DNA from: Vibrio azureus
GTDB taxonomy: Bacteria > Pseudomonadota > Gammaproteobacteria > Enterobacterales > Vibrionaceae
Assembly (NCBI RefSeq): GCF_002849855.1
Contig: NZ_CP018616.1
Span: 2,666,001-2,730,000 of the forward strand
Direction: 5' to 3'
Length of the DNA stretch: 64,000 nt
Both the position numbers and the translations under genes were made by a program. Position 1 is the stretch's first letter; every line of letters begins with the position of its first letter. The notes below the pieces were generated by a model, which did not search any database, was not told the DNA's origin, and saw only the letters and a list, made by a program, of their open reading frames with translations. Shown one piece after another: positions 60,370-64,000 of this stretch.

Positions 60370-61668
60370 ATGTCGGTCTACCACACTTTATGTTTTCTCT
60401 CTGCTGCTGCAATGCTAATTGCATTTGTAAACAGTAAGATAGGAAAAATGCAAACCACTATCGCCATCACTGCTGGCTCAATGATCCTTTCACTTTTAAT
60501 TCTTATCGCTGGTCAAAATGACTGGTTCCACCTTACTGAAATTGCCACTGAAACCGTAACCAGTATTAACTTTGAGCATTTTCTTCTCAAAGGCATACTA
60601 GGATTCCTATTGTTTGCAGGTGGATTAGGCATAAAGCTGCCTAACCTCAAAGACCAAAAATGGGAAATCACCATACTTGCACTGTGTGCGACTCTTTTCT
60701 CAACATTTTTTATCGGCTTTGTGCTGTATGGGTTCTGTCAATTAATCGGCCTTAACTTTGGTCTCGTCTATTGTTTGTTATTTGGTGCTTTAATCTCTCC
60801 AACCGACCCCATTGCAGTCTTAGCCATTGTCAAAAAACTTCATGCTCCACGACGTATTTCAACACAAATTGAAGGTGAGTCACTATTTAACGATGGCTTT
60901 GGTTTGGTTATCTTTGTCACCCTGTTCACCATTGCTTTTGGTACGGAAGCTCCTACTGTCGGTTCTGTGACAAAACTGTTTGTCCAAGAAGCTCTTGGCG
61001 GTATTATGTATGGTTTTGCATTAGGTGTGATTTTTCATTATCTTATCAGTGCAACTGATGACCATTCGATGGAGCTTCTGTTAACAATAGGTGTTCCAAC
61101 TGCAGGTTATGCTTTTGCAGAGTACATACATGTATCAGGTCCTCTCGCAATGGTGGTTTCTGGTATCATGCTTGGAAACTGGACGCGCTTTATTGGCTTT
61201 TCCAAAGAAAGTGAAGATCACCTGGACCACTTCTGGGAGTTGGTTGATGAGTTTTTAAATGGTGTCCTCTTTCTTCTTATCGGTATGTCGATGTTGCTCT
61301 TTGAATTCCACAAAGAAGACTGGATCATGATGGCACTATCGGTTCCGCTGGTATTATCCGCTCGCTACCTCAGTGTATTCTTAGCTTATCTTGGCTTTAA
61401 ACGTTACCGTACTTACAACCCTTGGTCAGTCAAAATACTTACTTGGGGAGGTCTACGAGGAGGGCTAGCAATTGCAATGGCGCTCTCTATTCCGTCTGGC
61501 ATATGGGTCATCCCTGATAAGCTCATTGACGTTAAGGAGATCATTATGGTTATGACATATTCTGTTGTCGTTTTCTCTATTCTGGTTCAAGGCTCGACCA
61601 TTACTCCAATGATAGAAAAAGCAAAACAGGCGGAAAAAGACATGGCATCTAGCGAAAAAGCTGAATAA
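60370..61668 (+). CDS. CPA1 family Na+(K+)/H+ antiporter, NhaP-like
   Basis: A 432-residue, about 12-TM cation/proton antiporter of the CPA1 family. Characteristic motifs: SPTDPIAVLAI (ion-binding Asp region) and GESLFNDGFGLVIF, both typical of NhaP-type proteins, then the GGLRGGLAIAMALSIP segment with conserved Arg. A start at 60349 is possible; 60370 is preferred (AGAGAG before ATG, family N-terminus MSVYHT). Ion specificity not determinable. Divergent from metH. Confidence 0.88.
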   Translation: MSVYHTLCFLSAAAMLIAFVNSKIGKMQTTIAITAGSMILSLLILIAGQNDWFHLTEIATETVTSINFEHFLLKGILGFLLFAGGLGIKLPNLKDQKWEITILALCATLFSTFFIGFVLYGFCQLIGLNFGLVYCLLFGALISPTDPIAVLAIVKKLHAPRRISTQIEGESLFNDGFGLVIFVTLFTIAFGTEAPTVGSVTKLFVQEALGGIMYGFALGVIFHYLISATDDHSMELLLTIGVPTAGYAFAEYIHVSGPLAMVVSGIMLGNWTRFIGFSKESEDHLDHFWELVDEFLNGVLFLLIGMSMLLFEFHKEDWIMMALSVPLVLSARYLSVFLAYLGFKRYRTYNPWSVKILTWGGLRGGLAIAMALSIPSGIWVIPDKLIDVKEIIMVMTYSVVVFSILVQGSTITPMIEKAKQAEKDMASSEKAE

Positions 61669-61738
61669 GCCCACTCATTTCTAATAGATAAAAAGCGACC
61701 TAACATACAAGCTGCTACGCTTTTGTGTTGATGAATTT

Positions 61739-61763
61739 AGGGGATGGTAAAACATCCCCTTTT
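61739..61763 (+). terminator. Antiporter gene terminator
   Basis: AGGGGATG, loop GTAAAA, CATCCCCT then TTTT: strong intrinsic terminator 70 bp after the stop. Confidence 0.88.
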
Positions 61764-61930
61764 TATTCTCACACTAACTGAATCGCCATTGCAAGGAGTG
61801 CAAATATCCAAAATCATACTGGGGGCAAGTTACAGCTAATGTTGAGTGACACTGCGAGATTTTTGATTATACCAATCAAATTAATTAAGTGGTTAATCTT
61901 GTCCAGTCCCTAAAGCAGAGTGAAATAATA

Positions 61931-63040
61931 CCAATCCGGAAAATTAACTGTTCAGGTTTATCCAATCTCTTTTGCTTATTTTTGTGACACGATCTTTGCT
62001 CTCAAGACACCTATTCCAAGCGCGACAAACTTTGGAAACAATGTCGTTATAATCAATGAAACTTTGATTCGCTAGATAATGTTGTCGCAACCAACTCCAA
62101 ACTTGCTCTATAGGGTTAAGCTCTGGCGAGTAGGGAGGAAGCTTAATAGTACTGACATTATTAAACTCTCTCGTAATATCATCGCTATGCCAGCCTGCAC
62201 CATCTATTATAACGACAGCATGACGTCCTTTTTCAGTCGCCTTAGATATCTGCTCTCTAAGTGATTTATCATTATGTCCTTGTTAATCCAAGGAATCACT
62301 ATGGCTTCACCCATTCCTCTTTCAGGGCATACCGAACCAAATAAATAAGCGTATTCAAATTGCTGTTGTTTTACCACGCGAGGCCTTGTTCCACGAGTCG
62401 TCCAAAGACGTGTCGTTGTGTTCTGTTGGCCGAACCTAGCTTCGTCTTGAAACCAGGCATCAACACTCTCTAGCCCAATATGGCCGGGGATCTTAAGGAT
62501 CGTTTCAATTTTGAATTTTTTTAAAATCGTCTTGGATTTGCTGGGATTGACGAGGGTGCTTGGAGCGTGATGTTATCCAAGAGAAGCCCATGTGATTAAG
62601 CAAATAGTAGATAGAGTCTGGGTGGTAGTGTTTATCAAACTCTTTCACGATATAAGCATGAATATCAGTACCTGTTAACCTCCCCCCAGATGAATCTTCG
62701 GCACGTGTCTTTATAAACAGGCTTAGCTGTTCACGTTGTTGGGTATTGAGGAATGCTGGTCGACCCGTTCTTGGTTTCTCTTGCAGTCCTTCAAGCCCTT
62801 CTTCAAAGAATGTTTGTACCCATTTGTTCACACTGGTTCTACTGACTTTAAGGAACTTGGCGATTTGGGTGCGAGAGTGGCCATCTTTAAAGTGTGCCAA
62901 TGCGAGTAATCGCATCTTCATCTGGATAGATTTTTGTTGGCTAGCAAGCTTTTTAAAATCAGTGTTATCGAGGTTGTCCATCGCATCCCTTTGACGATAA
63001 AGTAACAACCTCAATTAGATCATATTTTTACTTAGATTGG
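61931..63040 (-). mobile_element. IS630-family insertion sequence, degenerate
   Basis: About 1110 bp flanked by TA on both sides (61929-61930 and 63041-63042), the target duplication typical of IS630. Ends share CCAATC (61931-61936) with its complement GATTGG (63035-63040), followed by A/T-rich sequence. It holds one broken transposase gene on the minus strand. It appears inserted inside an older IS630 relative whose right end is still visible at 63041-63173. Confidence 0.8.
61944..62981 (-). pseudogene. IS630-family DDE transposase with two frame disruptions
   Basis: Begins MDNLDNTDFKKLAS at 62981 (an open frame to 63014 has no better start). The N-terminal third is the HTH region (QIAKFLKVSRTSVNKWVQTF). 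The first frame stops at 62505 after DDFKKIQN, next to a T7/A7 run (62516-62522); a one-base skip would continue with FKIETILKIPGHIG and WFQDEARFG. A second shift near 62265-62275 restores KGRHAVVIIDGAGWH and LNPIEQVW, so all three DDE residues exist but in three frames. The stop is at 61944. The first shift sits at a homopolymer, the second does not, so the gene is probably dead. Confidence 0.8.
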
Positions 63041-63173
63041 TATCAGAGTTTTACCGACTACCAAGATATTGTGTCGAAAGTGTGCACTGATTCTTGGAGC
63101 GTGCTGATAGGGTTACCCAAATGTGTACAAAGGATTGGATTGACCTGATCAGCTAATTTTCCAGATTGGTATA
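63041..63173 (+). pseudogene. Remnant of an older IS630-family transposase 3' end
   Basis: On the + strand the sequence reads QSFTDYQDIVSKVC, then after a shift DRVTQMCTKDWIDLIS and a stop (63154-63156), closely parallel to the end of the neighbouring transposase (QSFIDYNDIVSKVC ... KRDWINLNS). It ends with the same outer repeat GATTGGTATA. The opposite strand direction and the IS join at 63041 show that the fuller element landed inside it. A matching left end may be ATACCAATC at 61874-61882. Confidence 0.7.
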
Positions 63174-63175
63174 AG

Positions 63176-63282
63176 TGGCGGAGCGGCGGGGGTTGCAAGC
63201 AACCGGGACTCGTTGGTCGTAGACCAAAATAATATCGCAAATACGAAAAGACCCTAGCATTTCTGCTAGGGTCTGGAATAAA
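63176..63282 (-). repeat. tRNA-Asp-derived tandem repeat, copy C
   Basis: 107 bp, the tRNA-distal copy. Read on the minus strand: terminator hairpin (63249-63274), spacer with GGTCTACGACC, then CGAGTCCCG, a GGTTGC/GCAACC mini-hairpin and the tRNA-like tail CCGCTCCGCCA. Relative to copy A it has three base changes, two of them in the mini-hairpin loop (stem kept). Confidence 0.9.
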
Positions 63283-63386
63283 TGGCGGAGCGGCCGGGGT
63301 TGCGGGCAACCGGGACTCGTTGGTCGTAGACCAAAATATCGCAAATACGAAAAGACCCTAGCATTTCTGCTAGGGTCTGGAATAAA
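63283..63386 (-). repeat. tRNA-Asp-derived tandem repeat, copy B
   Basis: 104 bp; identical to copy A except for a 3-bp deletion in the AATAATATC stretch. Terminator hairpin at 63353-63378. Confidence 0.9.
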
Positions 63387-63493
63387 TGGCGGAGCGGCCG
63401 GGGTTGCGGGCAACCGGGACTCGTTGGTCGTAGACCAAAATAATATCGCAAATACGAAAAGACCCTAGCATTTCTGCTAGGGTCTGGAATAAA
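63387..63493 (-). repeat. tRNA-Asp-derived tandem repeat, copy A
   Basis: 107 bp directly abutting the 3' end of the tRNA-Asp gene. It contains the first terminator after the tRNA (63460-63485). Ends on the minus strand with CCGCTCCGCCA, the tRNA-Asp acceptor end. Confidence 0.9.
63460..63485 (-). terminator. First of three identical terminators after the rRNA/tRNA operon
   Basis: On the minus strand AGACCCTAGCA, loop GAAA, TGCTAGGGTCT, then TTTCG: an 11-bp stem, 9 nt after the tRNA CCA. Repeated at 63353-63378 and 63249-63274. Confidence 0.9.
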
Positions 63494-63570
63494 TGGCGGA
63501 GCGGACGGGACTCGAACCCGCGACCCCCGGCGTGACAGGCCGGTATTCTAACCAACTGAACTACCGCTCC
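63494..63570 (-). tRNA. tRNA-Asp (anticodon GTC)
   Basis: A 77-nt tRNA with encoded CCA: 5' GGAGCGGTAGTTCAG, anticodon arm CGGCCTGTCACGCCG with GTC, T-arm GGGTTCGAGTCCC, acceptor pairing GGAGCGG/CCGCTCC, discriminator G. It follows 5S rRNA in the same direction, the arrangement found in some Vibrio and E. coli rrn operons. Confidence 0.97.
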
Positions 63571-63634
63571 GCACTGGTTAGACTTAAAGTCTAAATTTTT
63601 GTCTTCACTTTTCAAAAAAGTGAAAATAAATTAA

Positions 63635-63754
63635 AGCCTGGCGATGTCCTACTCTCACATGGGGAAGCCCCACACTACCATCGGCGCTAATTCGTTTCAC
63701 TTCTGAGTTCGGGATGGAAATCAGGTGGGTCCAAATCGCTATGGTCGCCAAGCA
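63635..63754 (-). rRNA. rrf: 5S ribosomal RNA
   Basis: About 120 nt; on the minus strand it begins TGCTTGGCGACCATAGCG and ends near CATCGCCAGGCT. Ends are estimated from E. coli 5S to within a few bases. A hairpin of TTCACTTTT/AAAAAGTGAA type (63607-63627) lies between 5S and tRNA-Asp, a likely processing site. Confidence 0.95.
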
Positions 63755-63862
63755 AATTCTGTTTTAAATCCTGTTATCAGGATTTAAATAATCTGGAAAG
63801 CTGTTTCAGTTCTTACACATTCAATGTTCTATTTGAGTCCATCAAAACCCTTTGGGTGTTGT

Positions 63863-64000
63863 ATGGTTAAGCCTCACGGGCAATTAGTATCAGTTAGCTC
63901 AACGCCTCACAACGCTTACACACCTGACCTATCAACGTCGTAGTCTCCGACAACCCTTTAGGATACTTAATGTATCAGGGAGAACTCATCTCAAGGCTCG
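63863..64000 (-). rRNA. rrl: 23S ribosomal RNA, 3' end (partial)
   Basis: The complement ends in GGCTTAACCAT and contains GATGAGTTCTCCCTGA and GTTGAGCTAACTGATACTAA, the conserved 3' terminal segment of 23S rRNA. Only about the last 138 nt are in the window. Confidence 0.95.

Noticed and set aside
61931..63040. IS630 transposase expressed by programmed frameshifting
   Set aside because: The first shift is at an A7 run and could be programmed, but restoring the frame needs +1 (or -2), and a second, non-slippery disruption near 62270 makes the gene non-functional.
63058..63615. Several minus-strand open frames over the tRNA-Asp repeats, 60-90 residues each, sharing PATPAAPPF-like starts
   Set aside because: They arise from the repeated unit being read in each frame, cross tRNA and terminator sequence, and lack ribosome-binding sites. 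E. coli tyrT repeats do encode a small basic protein, so this was considered, but no frame here is supported.

Overview
The window comes from a Vibrio-type gammaproteobacterial chromosome. The evidence is the gene content and order: an rpoN-hpf-ptsN-rapZ-npr cluster, a complete-looking mannose-sensitive haemagglutinin (MSHA) type IV pilus locus from csrD/mshH to mshQ next to mreBCD, the run ssb-qstR-galU-uvrA-pglL, and an AspRS-type rRNA operon end (23S-5S-tRNA-Asp). Almost every protein is recognisable as a Vibrionaceae housekeeping or surface protein; I cannot name the species.

Layout. 1-3248 (+): the C-terminal 443 codons of sigma-54 and the PTS-Ntr cluster. 3474-15317: single genes and pairs on both strands (mgtE, pmbA, darP, a D-2-hydroxyacid dehydrogenase, rluA, an atypical Nramp-like transporter, rapA, a PIN-PhoH ATPase). 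15390-26275 (-): one long collinear block mreB-mreC-mreD-maf-rng-yhdP-nitrilase-tldD (cell shape, nucleotide sanitation, rRNA processing, envelope lipid homeostasis). 26428-45338 (-): the MSHA locus, about 19 kb: csrD, the mshI-J-K-L-M-N-E-G machine genes with overlapping start and stop codons, then a 487-bp gap, the major pilin mshA, a very small prepilin-like gene, and the minor pilin/tip genes mshC-D-O-P-Q. 45899-61668: ssb, the competence regulator qstR, galU, uvrA, pglL, a class V aminotransferase, a lysine-riboswitch-controlled lysC, a metH with a MetJ operator, and a CPA1 antiporter. 61669-63173: nested, decayed IS630-family elements. 63176-64000 (-): the 3' end of an rRNA operon followed by three tandem repeats that each copy the 3' end of tRNA-Asp and carry a terminator.

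Most of the window is ordinary core genome. The parts that deserve attention are: the tRNA-Asp-derived tandem repeats at 63176-63493, which resemble in design the rtT repeats behind E. coli tyrT; the 79-residue prepilin-like protein between mshA and mshC together with the apparent absence of mshB and mshF; two clean short-tandem-repeat tracts (7-bp unit at 45716, 8-bp unit at 47465) in promoter-side gaps around the csrD/ssb and qstR/galU genes; the Nramp-like protein that lacks the metal-binding Asp and Asn; and several regulatory sites (MetJ boxes, lysine riboswitch, CRP site, long dyads). Start codons were moved from the longest open frame wherever homology, ribosome-binding sites or gene overlaps argued for it; these choices are stated in the entries.
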